Source: DATNPX01 sp036702975 (GTDB lineage: Bacteria > Cyanobacteriota > Vampirovibrionia > Obscuribacterales > Obscuribacteraceae). Taken from it: a stretch of 47,281 bases of DNA. The stretch spans positions 1 through 47,281 of the forward strand of contig DATNPX010000005.1 of assembly GCA_036702975.1 (NCBI GenBank), written 5' to 3'. Of this stretch, positions 34,099 through 43,363 are shown in pieces. The notes under the pieces are model-generated. The model was not told where the DNA came from. It saw only the letters and a list, made by a program, of their open reading frames with translations, and made no database searches. Position 1 is the stretch's first letter, and the number at the start of each line of letters is the position of its first letter. The translations under genes were made by a program, and so were the position numbers.

Positions 34099-35253
34099 TT
34101 AGCGCTGAAACAAGGCCTCGACGAAGAGACCTGGTTCGAAGTCTCTCAAGTCGTCGATTTTCTCGCCAAGTCCGATGAGTTTGACCGGAATCTTCAGTTC
34201 ACGGTTAATACTGAATACGACACCACCCTTTGCGGTGCCATCCAGTTTCGTTAAGATGACTCCAGTAAGTGGGCAGACCTCTGTAAAAACTTTCGCCTGT
34301 TGCAGACCATTCTGACCAGTAGAAGCGTCCAGCACAAGAAGTGACTCCAGATTTGCGTTGGCTCCTTTCTTTTCAACGACGCCACGAACTTTCTTGAGTT
34401 CCGCCATCAGGTTCGCTTTGTTGTGCAATCGTCCAGCGGTGTCGATAACGAGCACCTCGAAATTTTCGGCATTGGCTTTCTCAAGAGCTTGATAGACGAC
34501 AGCGCCAGGATCGGCACCATCAGCTAATCGCACGATTTCGACTCCAGCTCGATTCGACCAAATTTCCAGTTGTGATTCTGCTGCTGCACGGAAGGTATCG
34601 GCCGCGGCCATCAAAACTTTCTTTCCTTCCGATTTGAAACGCCAAGCTAGTTTGCCGATGCTCGTCGTTTTGCCGGTACCGTTAACTCCAACCACGAGAT
34701 AAATGTTCAGCTTCCCAGGAACGTATTTCAGTTTGGAAACATCATCTGTCGCGAGCATCGATGAGAACTCTGACTTCAGGAAAGCCTCTACGTCATGCGA
34801 GTTCCAGTTTTTTGACTTGGCGTCTTTTCGAAGATCCTGCACGAGCGCTTCAGCTGTCGTCAGACCTAAGTCCGCTCTGATTAGCTTTTCCTCAAGCTCT
34901 TCTAGGTAGTCATCGTCAATCGGTACAGCTGCTTTTTGTGCCGGTTTAGGCACTGTCATTTGAGCTGCTGGAGCAGTAGCTGTTTGCACTGCCGATGGTG
35001 CTGGAGCTTGAGACGCAGCGATTTGGTGAGTTGTAGTTTGCGGTTCAGTCACTACCGCGTGCTGAACAGTTTGCTGTGAAGCTGCATCCTGTGCTTGTTC
35101 TATATACTCCCCTTGATACTCTCCTTGCTCTAAGGGCTGCTCATCCAAAACAGGATCGACGAGATTAGACTTAGTGCGAGCCAGGGCCGATTTAAGTTTG
35201 CCGAGCGTAGAGCCCCACCATCCTGGCGATTGATTGTCACTCTCGTTGCTCAT
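34099..35253 (-). CDS. ftsY: Signal recognition particle receptor FtsY
   Basis: A 384-residue SRP-GTPase. The N-terminal about 110 residues are a Gln/Ala/Thr-rich acidic linker (A domain), followed by the N domain helices (DDDYLEELEEKL) and the G domain: G1 GVNGTGKT (189-196), DTFRAAA, G3 DTAGR (271-275), G4 TKLD (335-338), then the GLGEKIDDLRDF closing motif. It receives ribosome-SRP complexes at the inner membrane. It lies 9 bp after nusB on the same strand; nusB-ftsY order is a known cyanobacterial arrangement and hints at the lineage. Confidence 0.97.
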   Translation of the reverse strand: MSNESDNQSPGWWGSTLGKLKSALARTKSNLVDPVLDEQPLEQGEYQGEYIEQAQDAASQQTVQHAVVTEPQTTTHQIAASQAPAPSAVQTATAPAAQMTVPKPAQKAAVPIDDDYLEELEEKLIRADLGLTTAEALVQDLRKDAKSKNWNSHDVEAFLKSEFSSMLATDDVSKLKYVPGKLNIYLVVGVNGTGKTTSIGKLAWRFKSEGKKVLMAAADTFRAAAESQLEIWSNRAGVEIVRLADGADPGAVVYQALEKANAENFEVLVIDTAGRLHNKANLMAELKKVRGVVEKKGANANLESLLVLDASTGQNGLQQAKVFTEVCPLTGVILTKLDGTAKGGVVFSINRELKIPVKLIGLGEKIDDLRDFEPGLFVEALFQR

Positions 35254-35262
35254 TTTTTATTC

Positions 35263-36042
35263 TCAGGTGAGGGATGGCTCTACTGTTCCGGTGGCTTCAT
35301 CTGGTCTGAATCGACCATGTATTCGGAAATATTTGGCTTGTTCCGACAAATCACCGAGAATTCCATTCACAAATTTTGCTGCACGCTCGTCTGCGAAGCG
35401 ATGACATAGTTCGACGGCCTCACTGATGCAAACGCTTACGGGAATATCGGGCATGTAGAGCGCCTCGGTGCAGGCGAGGCGCAAAATATCGCGGTCGATA
35501 CTAACCATTCGGTCTACCTGCCACTTCGCTTTGGCTTCTTTTATGAACTGATCGACTTCCGTTCTGTGCGCTACGTAGGTTTCGATCAAACTGACCAGAA
35601 AGGCTTGAACATCGGTTTTAGTAGGCGTTTCGATGTATGAAGTACTGGTTTCGTGGCACTTTTTGCAGCGCACGTTCATCTCGACGAGCCCGCTGCTAAG
35701 CGCCATCTCGGGAATGTCTAATGCTTCTGATACTAGATTTAGCGCTCTTTCGAGGTTGTCCAGTTGCTCGCGCAAATCTTGAGATTTCAGCGGAACTGAC
35801 GCCAATTTGTCAACATTCTGGATGTTGTCGGGGTGCTCAGCCTCTATTTCAGCCAGCTTAGCGTTGCTTTTAAGAATGATGGCGTTTGTCTCAGCCAACT
35901 TCTCTTTCGCATAATCCCTGAGCATGTGTACGGCTCGAGCGACCAATTCATCCAATTCCAGCGCTTCCAGCTTCGCCCTGTTCTTGGGAAGCTGGGGCAT
36001 GACGATGACGGCTAGTTCTCTTGCGACTCTTCGTGCGGACAT
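35263..36042 (-). CDS. nusB: Transcription antitermination factor NusB, extended form
   Basis: I chose the ATG at 36040-36042 because AAGGA sits about 8 nt before it; an ATG nine codons upstream has no such site. The product is 259 residues, against about 140-210 in most bacteria. The N-terminal NusB motif (SARRVARELA) and the C-terminal core (DRMVSIDRDILRLACTEALY ... SVCISEAVELCHRFADERAAKFVNGILG) are clear. Between them is an insertion with a C126-x2-C129 pair. NusB with NusE/S10 binds boxA RNA in rRNA antitermination. First gene of the nusB-ftsY pair, divergent from rsmD. Confidence 0.92.
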   Translation of the reverse strand: MSARRVARELAVIVMPQLPKNRAKLEALELDELVARAVHMLRDYAKEKLAETNAIILKSNAKLAEIEAEHPDNIQNVDKLASVPLKSQDLREQLDNLERALNLVSEALDIPEMALSSGLVEMNVRCKKCHETSTSYIETPTKTDVQAFLVSLIETYVAHRTEVDQFIKEAKAKWQVDRMVSIDRDILRLACTEALYMPDIPVSVCISEAVELCHRFADERAAKFVNGILGDLSEQAKYFRIHGRFRPDEATGTVEPSLT

Positions 36043-36217
36043 ATATTTGAAATCCTTTTGGAGTCTCATGGTACCATGCTGCTTCGGAGTCAGGCGGCGT
36101 AAGCATGCACGGAGTTAAGTCGATGTTACCTTGGCGTTTCAATGAGATTTGCTTTAGAACTGTTCCGGTAGTATGGGAAAACCTCGAACATCTCGTGATG
36201 GTAGGCTTCTCCAGCCG

Positions 36218-36766
36218 ATGAGAATCACAGGTGGTCAAGCAAGAGGGCGTACTGTGGCCAGTCCCGCTGGCTTAACGGTGAGACCCACGGCGTCTAAAGT
36301 CCGCCAAGCGCTTTTTAACATATTGGGTGCGCGCGTCGTCGGCGCGAATTTTCTTGACGTCTTTGCCGGCAGTGGACTAATCGGGCTGGAAGCACTTAGT
36401 CGTGGTGCGCAGAGTTTAGTTAGTATCGAAGAGAACCGCAAAATGGCGCGTGCCATTGAGCAGAGCCTAGAGCAACTAGAGTTCTCCGGCAACGTCTATT
36501 GCAGCGACTTTCGCCAAGTTTTGCCCAAACTGCAGCCGGCCAGTTTCGACATTATCTTTGCCGATCCGCCATATAAAACGCCTTTTGGTCGTATTATGGC
36601 GGAAAAAGTGGACGCGCTGAATCTGTTGTCGCCGGACGGAGTATTTGTTCTCGAGCATCTACGAGACTATGAACTGCCTGCCGAGCTGGGAGTGCTGGAT
36701 GCAGTTGATACGCGGCAGTATGGGCAAACGTGTTTGACCTTTTACCTCGCCCGCAAGAATCAATGA
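36218..36766 (+). CDS. rsmD: 16S rRNA (guanine966-N2)-methyltransferase
   Basis: I place the start at ATG 36218 because the family begins M-R-I-x-G-G (here MRITGGQARGR); an in-frame ATG at 36173 would add 15 residues. The Rossmann methyltransferase core shows motif I FLDVFAGSGLIGLEALSRGA and the catalytic DPPY near the middle (FADPPY). It methylates G966 of 16S rRNA using SAM. Its stop codon directly abuts the stop of the convergent PgpH-like gene with no spacer, so the transcripts must overlap. Confidence 0.95.
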   Translation: MRITGGQARGRTVASPAGLTVRPTASKVRQALFNILGARVVGANFLDVFAGSGLIGLEALSRGAQSLVSIEENRKMARAIEQSLEQLEFSGNVYCSDFRQVLPKLQPASFDIIFADPPYKTPFGRIMAEKVDALNLLSPDGVFVLEHLRDYELPAELGVLDAVDTRQYGQTCLTFYLARKNQ

Positions 36767-39277
36767 TTAGCTTTTGTCGGTAGTAGCTGGGAGGACTTGA
36801 GTCGTAGCCGAGCCACCTGCAGCTGCCGACGGCGGTACTGCGGCTGGTGGTACTGCCATGCGTCCGGTTGTGGTTGATGGGTATTTTAAACGCTCATGGT
36901 GCAGGGTGCGCCAGACATGGACGAAAGCTTTTTTGATCTTCTCCAGTTCTCCGTAAGTCAAGCCTGCTTCATTGAACTGTCCATCGTCCCAACGATTCTG
37001 AAAGACTTTGGTCATTGCTGCTTCCACTTCTTCTTGAGATGGATCGTGCATGCTATGAGTTACTGCTTCTGAAACATCTGCCAACATAACGATCGATGTC
37101 TCTTTCGATTGTGGCTTTGGCCCTGGATATCGATAAAAGTTCGGATCAACATTTTCAGCCCCGTCTCTCATACAGGCCTTGTGATAGAAGTAAGCCATGA
37201 GAGATGTGCCCTGGTGCATCGGTATGAAATCTTGCACTGCCTTGGGAAGGTTGTACTCTTTAGCTAGGGCTATGCCGTCTGTGACGTGTGCGAGAACGCG
37301 TTCGCGACTGTCTTCTGGTGACATCGAGTCGTGTGGATTTTTGTCGCCGAGTTGGTTCTCGATAAAGTATCTTGGGCGCACCATTTTGCCGACATCGTGA
37401 TAAAAGGCACCGGCGCGAACCAGATTAACGTCACCGCCAATGGCTCTTGCACCAGCTTCCGCCAAATTGGCAACGGCTAGGCTGTGCTGATAGGTTCCAG
37501 GCGCATTCTCTTCAAGCCGCCTTAGCAATGGTTGATCGGCATCGGTCATTTCAGCCAGTCTAAATGGAGTAACCATTCCGAAAATATTTTCCAAGAATGG
37601 CAACGAGCCAATAGCTAGGATTGCCGAGACCATGCCACCGCCGAACTCAGTCATGACACTAGGGAACAGTTGGCTGAATACCTGCGCCAGCGGCTGAGTG
37701 CTGATACCAGGATAAGTGACGAGTGCGCTGAGAAAATAGGCGACTCCTTGTGCAATTGACATAACGAGACCAGACGCAATCAAAGAATGGCGTCGCCGAG
37801 AATAAACTGCTATAGCGGACCCTGCAGCGGTTCCTAGAGCGACCAGATTGGATGTGTCAACAAGTCTATCGACAGCTAGGAAGATGACGGTAGGAATTGT
37901 GATGGCTACAGCGACTCGTTGCCCAAGGAAAATAGTCAGCAAAAGAGCGATAGCGGGCAGTGGCACATAGGCTGGATAAGAATGTCCGAATGTAGTTGAG
38001 GTTGCACAGGCAACTGTGCTCAACGTAAAGATGAGAGCAACTGATGAAGAAGAGAACAAGTGCTTTGGTTCGTAAGCATACAAAAATAGCCCAACGAGAG
38101 CTGTTGCAGATGCTAACGAAAGCCAGAGACTAAGTACCAATGGCCATTGATTTACATCATAAGAAGCACCGATGTTTTGGAGAGTATCGACGTGTTCTTG
38201 GGTAAGTACAGTATTCTTCGGAACTATTAACTGACCAACGTTTATGTATTTAATGATCGGCTTAACCAAAGATTCTGTGCTGGCCATTTTCTCTTCTGTG
38301 GATTTTTTGTCGATCTCCATGTTTGGTATTGCAGACGATGCCATGACTTCGGCGGCGATTTTACGCGTGGCTAGTGGAAGCGATTCCGGCAGATATTCAA
38401 AGGCGTGCTGCTGGACCTCGCCTTGGCAGTCCTGGGGCAGTCGAGAACAAGTTCGGCATAACCTTGCGTGGGCTGACTCTATTGATGTCGATGTCGATTG
38501 CAAATCTGCAGGCTTAGTGGCAAACGTGAGCCAGATTAGTTTGCGGTCGAGTTCCGATAACTGGGGCAGAATCTTTTTCACCGCAGCCCTATCTTGTTGA
38601 AGATCCACAGTGACCGCTTGGCGGAGGTTGTCTTTGCTGGTTGCTTTCGACCACTTGCTGAGCAAATCTTGAGAGAGACCGGTAGAAGAAGTTGATGCGT
38701 TGCCACCCAGAAGCGACGCGAAATCTGTTTCGCTGCAACAGGCGAGGGCCGTAAGCTCGGACGGAGTAAACGTGGCCAGTTCTGTTGGTGTCTGCACGCC
38801 AGCTTTTTGCAGTTCGCTCAGAGTGCCAAGTCTCTGGTGGAGCAACTTCAGTGATTGTTCGTCGGCTTCCTTATTTCTGCTAAAGATTGGCACCACCGCA
38901 TTACGAGCTCTGTTTCGAGCTTCTTGCGTTGCTTCCTGATCAACGACCATAGTGGCGCGTTTGGCTACCAGATCGTGTCTGACCTGCTCTCCTACTTTGA
39001 AGCCCGGATTGAAAATATGGTGCGCGGTGAGAAAGAAGCATAAGCTGGCAAATCCAATGATGCAGATGGCCAACCACGTGACAAGAGCGCCTACCGTATG
39101 GAAAACGGCGTGATGGGAATCTGAATGCCCTAGATCGTGAGTCTGTACCGTAGAAGGTGGTGATGCCTTCAACGATGCCTGCTTGGCGGTGGCTTCTTGG
39201 CCGCTTGCTGTTCGAGCCTCAGGACTGGTATCAGTCGCGCCAGTAGGCTGTAATTTGCTGTCTCCGTCGCTTACCAT
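36767..39277 (-). CDS. 7TM-HD phosphodiesterase, PgpH-like (c-di-AMP hydrolase family)
   Basis: 836 residues. After a disordered cytoplasmic about 60 residues come a first membrane helix (62-84), a large extracytoplasmic 7TMR-HDED domain (about 85-375), six or seven membrane helices (about 380-565), and a cytoplasmic HD domain with H598 (TYQHSL) and H627-D628 (FYHDVGKM), followed by HVTDG and the MHQGT loop. Homologues such as PgpH cleave cyclic di-AMP; that activity is inferred. The ATG lies in a 302-bp divergent region facing ruvB that contains a perfect AT-rich inverted repeat. Confidence 0.93.
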   Translation of the reverse strand: MVSDGDSKLQPTGATDTSPEARTASGQEATAKQASLKASPPSTVQTHDLGHSDSHHAVFHTVGALVTWLAICIIGFASLCFFLTAHHIFNPGFKVGEQVRHDLVAKRATMVVDQEATQEARNRARNAVVPIFSRNKEADEQSLKLLHQRLGTLSELQKAGVQTPTELATFTPSELTALACCSETDFASLLGGNASTSSTGLSQDLLSKWSKATSKDNLRQAVTVDLQQDRAAVKKILPQLSELDRKLIWLTFATKPADLQSTSTSIESAHARLCRTCSRLPQDCQGEVQQHAFEYLPESLPLATRKIAAEVMASSAIPNMEIDKKSTEEKMASTESLVKPIIKYINVGQLIVPKNTVLTQEHVDTLQNIGASYDVNQWPLVLSLWLSLASATALVGLFLYAYEPKHLFSSSSVALIFTLSTVACATSTTFGHSYPAYVPLPAIALLLTIFLGQRVAVAITIPTVIFLAVDRLVDTSNLVALGTAAGSAIAVYSRRRHSLIASGLVMSIAQGVAYFLSALVTYPGISTQPLAQVFSQLFPSVMTEFGGGMVSAILAIGSLPFLENIFGMVTPFRLAEMTDADQPLLRRLEENAPGTYQHSLAVANLAEAGARAIGGDVNLVRAGAFYHDVGKMVRPRYFIENQLGDKNPHDSMSPEDSRERVLAHVTDGIALAKEYNLPKAVQDFIPMHQGTSLMAYFYHKACMRDGAENVDPNFYRYPGPKPQSKETSIVMLADVSEAVTHSMHDPSQEEVEAAMTKVFQNRWDDGQFNEAGLTYGELEKIKKAFVHVWRTLHHERLKYPSTTTGRMAVPPAAVPPSAAAGGSATTQVLPATTDKS

Positions 39278-39579
39278 GGTTTTGGTGCGTCAATGCTTTG
39301 AGGTTGTGAATGGCATAATTAATCGCTCAATTCTTCCATGTTATTCCTATCCAGGTAACTTTCTAAGCGTTTCTATATAGAATTTTGATATAGAAAAAGC
39401 ATCCAGTCGATAGGACTATTGATAGGGTCGAAGTCGCTGATGCCAGCAGTAAGTGCTGTTTCGCTGCTGTGTTTGCAAAGGCTTGCTGTGAATGCGCTTA
39501 GTGTATGACCGGACACAAAATACTTTTCATCTAAGCGATTATTGGCTGAAAGTGCTCTAGTTTTGGAGATAATTAGGCC
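39278..39579. other. Divergent promoter region, pgpH-like / ruvB
   Basis: 302 bp without a gene. It contains the inverted repeat at 39370-39396 and AT-rich stretches suited to promoters on both strands; no hexamer pair is convincing. Confidence 0.5.
39370..39396. promoter_or_regulatory. Perfect AT-rich inverted repeat (candidate operator)
   Basis: TTTCTATAT (39370-39378) and ATATAGAAA (39388-39396), with a 9-bp spacer, about 93 bp upstream of the PgpH-like start and 184 bp upstream of ruvB. Symmetry and location suit a dimeric regulator; TATATAG/TATAGAA could also act as -10 boxes. Confidence 0.45.
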
Positions 39580-40728
39580 ATGGCGATAATTCCAAGTTTC
39601 AGTGATGGTTCAGGCAAACCCGACGATATGTCGGTGAACGAAGAGAGCGCCCGTGTAGGACGGCGCAAGCGTTCACTCGTGCTGTCAGCTGACGAGACGT
39701 CGAATGATTCGAAAAGCGAGGTCTTTCTGAGACCGGTCACCTTGCAAGAGTACATCGGTCAATCCAGGCTGAAAGCGATGATGCAGATGTCCATCGCCGC
39801 TGCGAAAAGTCGCGGCGAAGCGCTAGACCATGTGCTTTTCTACGGTCCACCAGGACTTGGCAAAACAACATTGGCACGAGTCATAGCGAATGAGATGGGC
39901 GCACGGATTCACATGACATCCGGTCCCAGCCTCGAACGTCCTCGCGATATTATCGGTCTGGTCCACCAACTAGAGAAAGACGATGTGTTGTTCATTGATG
40001 AAATTCATCGATTGAGCAGAGTAGCAGAGGAATTACTTTATCCGGCGATCGAAGACTTCGCCGTCGATTTGACTTCCGGCAAAGGTCACGCGACGAGAAC
40101 AATGAGGCTGAGTTTGCCGAAATTTACGCTGATTGGTGCCACCACAAAAGCTGGCATGATTTCAAACGCGTTACGCGACCGCTTCGGTTTTGTCTGTAGA
40201 CTCGAGTTCTACACATTAGAGGAGTTGACTCAGATCGTAGCTAGGACAGCGGGTATTTTGTCGGTCGGAATGACCGATGAGGCGACCGAAGTAGTTGCGT
40301 CGCGCTCTCGTGGCACACCACGAATTGCTAATCGCCTCGTTCGTTTAGTGCGCGATTTCGGGCACTATAGTGGTAAGGACATTATCGATAAAGACCTGGC
40401 TAATCAGGCGCTACAGACTTATCAAATCGACTCTTCAGGGTTGGACCCGACCGACCGCAGATTTCTCGAGATTTTGATCGACAACTATAGTGGTGGTCCT
40501 GTGGGAATTGAAACTATTGCAGCCACGCTTGGAGAGGACAGTGATACGCTTGAAGATGTCTACGAACCGTTCCTGATTCAGCGCGGATTTATTCAAAGAA
40601 CACCACGCGGTCGTGTCGTTACGCCGTTGGCTTATTCACACCTCGGACGCCGGGCACCCGGTTTGCAGCTTAATCTGACCTTCGGTGAATCGCAGTCCAG
40701 CGAGTCATCTTTGGCTGGAGAGTCGTGA
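39580..40728 (+). CDS. ruvB: Holliday junction branch migration helicase RuvB
   Basis: 382 residues, slightly long because of a polar N-terminal extension of about 45. AAA+ motifs: Walker A GPPGLGKT (89-96), Walker B LFIDEIHR (137-144), sensor 1 IGATTKAG, arginine-finger region ALRDRFGF, then the C-terminal winged helix (FIQRTPRGRVVTPLAY). It forms hexameric rings that drive branch migration with RuvA. It overlaps the next gene by 4 bp (GTGA), so ruvB-yibE/F is one operon. Confidence 0.97.
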   Translation: MAIIPSFSDGSGKPDDMSVNEESARVGRRKRSLVLSADETSNDSKSEVFLRPVTLQEYIGQSRLKAMMQMSIAAAKSRGEALDHVLFYGPPGLGKTTLARVIANEMGARIHMTSGPSLERPRDIIGLVHQLEKDDVLFIDEIHRLSRVAEELLYPAIEDFAVDLTSGKGHATRTMRLSLPKFTLIGATTKAGMISNALRDRFGFVCRLEFYTLEELTQIVARTAGILSVGMTDEATEVVASRSRGTPRIANRLVRLVRDFGHYSGKDIIDKDLANQALQTYQIDSSGLDPTDRRFLEILIDNYSGGPVGIETIAATLGEDSDTLEDVYEPFLIQRGFIQRTPRGRVVTPLAYSHLGRRAPGLQLNLTFGESQSSESSLAGES

Positions 40729-41915
40729 ACAAATTCTATCGTTGCTGTTTTGGTTGGTTTCTTTTGTCCTTTCTTTTTTTCGGATCGGGCGTGTCTCCTG
40801 CGTTTTCCACGAACACGAACGCACCTGCTTCTACGACTGCTGGAGACAAGACTGGTGCTTCAGCGTCACTCGATGAACAATTCGTTGCAGCCAAGGTTAT
40901 TGAGGTTGGAGGCGCAAAAGTTAATCAGGCTTTGCTGAACGGAACCGGCATGGTCAGCAACAAGCAAGAAGTGACAGTGGAAGTCCTTGAAGGACCACTG
41001 CGAGGTGAACGATTCATCGTATTTAACGAGATTACGGATAATCCAGCCTACAATGTCGAAGTCAAACCGGGCCGTGAGGTCGTGTTGTCTGTTGTCACCG
41101 AAAATGGTGGCAAGCCCGATGTGAACATCGCCGACTATCATAGAACGCCTGCTCTTTTCTGGCTCTGCATAGCGTTTCTTGTAGTGTTCCTGTATTTCGG
41201 TGGCAAGAACGGGCTGAAAAGTTTAACCGGACTTATTGTCAGCGTGTGTCTGATCGCGTTCGTTCTTCTCCCTCTTAGCATGAGCGGTTTCAGCCCCTTG
41301 CTCACGGCAGTCGTGATTTGTCTTGGCGCCACAGCCAGTACCACCCTACTGATAGGCGGTCTGACAAGAAAGTCGGCAGCCGCCATCATAGGCACCGTTG
41401 GCGGTGTCATTGCGGCCGGCATCGCGGCGCAACTAGTTATCGACTTCGCTCCATTGACTGGGTTGTCGAGCGAGGAAGCTCAGATTTTAAGAGGTTCAGT
41501 TCTGCACCAACCTGCTCATTTCTATAGCGGATTGCTCGCCGCCGGGATGCTGATTGGCGCGCTTGGAGTGATCATGGATGTCGGCGTCTCGATAGCTTCC
41601 GCCGTATCAGAAGTGGCAAAAGCCGACCGAACACTTAGCGCTGTGAAACTTTATGAAGCGGGCATGAACATCGGCCGAGACATCATGGGCACGATGACGA
41701 ATACTTTGATTCTTGCCTACACGGGTACAGCTTTACCACTTTTGCTCCTCACGTCCCAAATGCCAAGTGCTAAATTGCTCAACCTTGATCTCGTTGCAAC
41801 TGAAGTAGCATCGGCGCTGAGCGGCAGTTTGGGGCTGGTTTGCACGATTCCTATCACGGCATTTGCTGCGGCAAAACTTATGCAATTTAGAGCGCAGAAA
41901 GGTGCCGAAAAGTAA
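40725..41915 (+). CDS. YibE/F family membrane protein
   Basis: 396 residues with a GTG start overlapping the ruvB stop. A signal/anchor helix (about 8-27), an extracytoplasmic beta-rich segment (to about 140), then seven or so membrane helices with the family hallmark GALGVIMDVGVSIASAV and NIGRDIMGTMTNTLILAY. YibE/F proteins are proposed transporters, but their substrate is unknown. The link to ruvB is by translational coupling only. Confidence 0.9.
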   Translation: MNKFYRCCFGWFLLSFLFFGSGVSPAFSTNTNAPASTTAGDKTGASASLDEQFVAAKVIEVGGAKVNQALLNGTGMVSNKQEVTVEVLEGPLRGERFIVFNEITDNPAYNVEVKPGREVVLSVVTENGGKPDVNIADYHRTPALFWLCIAFLVVFLYFGGKNGLKSLTGLIVSVCLIAFVLLPLSMSGFSPLLTAVVICLGATASTTLLIGGLTRKSAAAIIGTVGGVIAAGIAAQLVIDFAPLTGLSSEEAQILRGSVLHQPAHFYSGLLAAGMLIGALGVIMDVGVSIASAVSEVAKADRTLSAVKLYEAGMNIGRDIMGTMTNTLILAYTGTALPLLLLTSQMPSAKLLNLDLVATEVASALSGSLGLVCTIPITAFAAAKLMQFRAQKGAEK

Positions 41916-41999
41916 GGCAACCGCTGGAAATTTGAGATAATCAGGCTGTCTGTCCTTTCTCAGGCGGGAGTCGCCGGCTTTTGGGCGCATACTGAATAT

Positions 42000-42896
42000 A
42001 TGAGAATCATCTACGGCTTCGCACTCTTCTTTATAGCCGTTGCCAGCATTATGGCTGGCGGGGCGGTTTTCGCGCTCGTACTGGGAGCCGCTTGTTTCAT
42101 GGGTGGCCTTGAATTCATCGGCATGGCGAAAGCCAAGGGTATGCATCCTTCGCCGCGCATTATTTTGAGCATGATCGTCGCCTTCTTTGTAGTAGCTGGG
42201 CTGCCCTCGGTTCGCTTTCTTCATCTGCCGTGGAATTTTTCACTCGAACATTTCCCTATTTTGCTCACAGTCGGAATCTGTATTTCTTTCTTCCGTCTCT
42301 TGCTAAGAAACGAAAATCCGCCTGCCACCATCGCTGATATCGCTACGACCATTCTTGGCTTCATTTATGTTGGCTTTCTACCGTCGCATCTAGTCCTTTT
42401 GCGCAATCTCCCGATGCCGCCTGACTATTTCATGGACCCCAATCCCTTGAAACAGCCGGGATTAGCCTATGTATGGGTTAGCCTGTTTATTATCTGGGCT
42501 ACTGATGTGTTTGCTTATTACTGCGGCAAAGTGTTTGGCAAGCGATTGTTGTATCCCCAAATAAGCCCCAAGAAGACTATCGAGGGTGCCCTGGGCGGGT
42601 TAATCATGGCCATTTTCTGGGCGACAATTGTCGTCTATACGGCCGATCACTACTTCTTCGCTTGTCAGCCGTTCCGCCACAAGCTCTGGCACGCTCCGCT
42701 CATGGGGGCTGCCGTTTCTATTGGCGCCCAGCTGGGCGACCTTTGTGAGTCTTTGCTTAAACGCGACGCCGGAATGAAGGACTCAAGTCAAATCATTCCA
42801 GGGCATGGCGGTTTCCTCGACCGCGGCGATAGTCTGATTTTTGGATCGGCAATTTCTTATTACTGGATTTGTCTGGTTGTGTTGAACCTGCTGTAG
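42000..42896 (+). CDS. cdsA: Phosphatidate cytidylyltransferase (CDP-DAG synthase)
   Basis: 298 residues, about eight membrane helices, and the CDS signature near the C-terminus: SLLKRDAGMKDSSQ followed by GHGGFLDRGDS, with the two conserved Asp. It makes CDP-diacylglycerol from phosphatidate and CTP at the inner membrane, the branch point for phospholipids. The ATG at 42000 has only a weak purine run upstream. It is 84 bp after the YibE/F gene and may share its transcript. Confidence 0.94.
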   Translation: MRIIYGFALFFIAVASIMAGGAVFALVLGAACFMGGLEFIGMAKAKGMHPSPRIILSMIVAFFVVAGLPSVRFLHLPWNFSLEHFPILLTVGICISFFRLLLRNENPPATIADIATTILGFIYVGFLPSHLVLLRNLPMPPDYFMDPNPLKQPGLAYVWVSLFIIWATDVFAYYCGKVFGKRLLYPQISPKKTIEGALGGLIMAIFWATIVVYTADHYFFACQPFRHKLWHAPLMGAAVSIGAQLGDLCESLLKRDAGMKDSSQIIPGHGGFLDRGDSLIFGSAISYYWICLVVLNLL

Positions 42897-42945
42897 TTGT
42901 AAGCAGGCAGTTTTAATCTCAAGAGGAGCCGAGTGGGTGCCGGAT

Positions 42946-42973
42946 TTGCCTGAAGTGCGCCCCCATCAGGCAA
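42946..42973 (+). terminator. cdsA: Hairpin downstream of cdsA
   Basis: TTGCCTGA (42946-42953) pairs with TCAGGCAA (42966-42973), 8 perfect bp and a 12-nt loop, 49 bp past the cdsA stop. No T-run follows, so any termination would not be classical intrinsic. Confidence 0.4.
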
Positions 42974-43034
42974 TCAGGGAACCGTTACAGCGTGCGTCGG
43001 AGCCGTAACATGGCTAATGCTGCCAAAGCAGCTA

Positions 43035-43043
43035 TGATATAGT
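43035..43043 (+). promoter_or_regulatory. Extended -10 promoter for tRNA-Ser
   Basis: TGaTATAGT, an extended -10 element, ends 22 bp before the mature tRNA 5' end. No -35 match is visible at the expected place. Confidence 0.45.
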
Positions 43044-43065
43044 ATTAAGTTCTTGCTTCTTTCTT

Positions 43066-43155
43066 GGAGAGGTGGCTGAGTGGTCGAAAGCGGCTTCCTG
43101 CTAAGAAGTTATACGGTCAAAAGCTGTATCGAGGGTTCGAATCCCTCCCTCTCCG
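43066..43155 (+). tRNA. tRNA-Ser (anticodon GCT)
   Basis: Class II tRNA of 90 nt. Acceptor GGAGAGG/CCTCTCC with discriminator G, D loop GCTGAGTGGTCGAAAGC, anticodon stem GCTTC/GAAGT with loop CTGCTAA (anticodon GCT), a long variable arm (stem ATACGG/CTGTAT) and T arm GAGGG-TTCGAAT-CCCTC. CCA is not encoded; GTTTTTC follows. Confidence 0.98.
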
Positions 43156-43288
43156 AGTTTTTCAATCGAATGTCTGTCGGTTGCGCTTTATTTAAAGGCT
43201 TTGTATAGCCTGACAGGATCGTTTGCTTTGCGCTGTGTTATGCGGCCGCATTTTGGTTGGGCTGGGCGTAGTTCTTGAAATAGAATGA

Positions 43289-43318
43289 GGCGTTGACGCA
43301 ACAATATGCGTCAACGCC
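43289..43318 (-). terminator. Strong hairpin downstream of guanine deaminase gene
   Basis: GGCGTTGACGCA (43289-43300) and TGCGTCAACGCC (43307-43318) make a perfect 12-bp stem with a 6-nt loop, 45 bp past the guanine deaminase stop. The following sequence on the minus strand (TCATTCTATTTC) has only a scattered U-run. It may serve both strands by blocking read-through from the tRNA. Confidence 0.6.
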
Positions 43319-43363
43319 ATTCAGTTATTGAAATTCGACCGGCTACAATTAGCTTGGAGAAGC

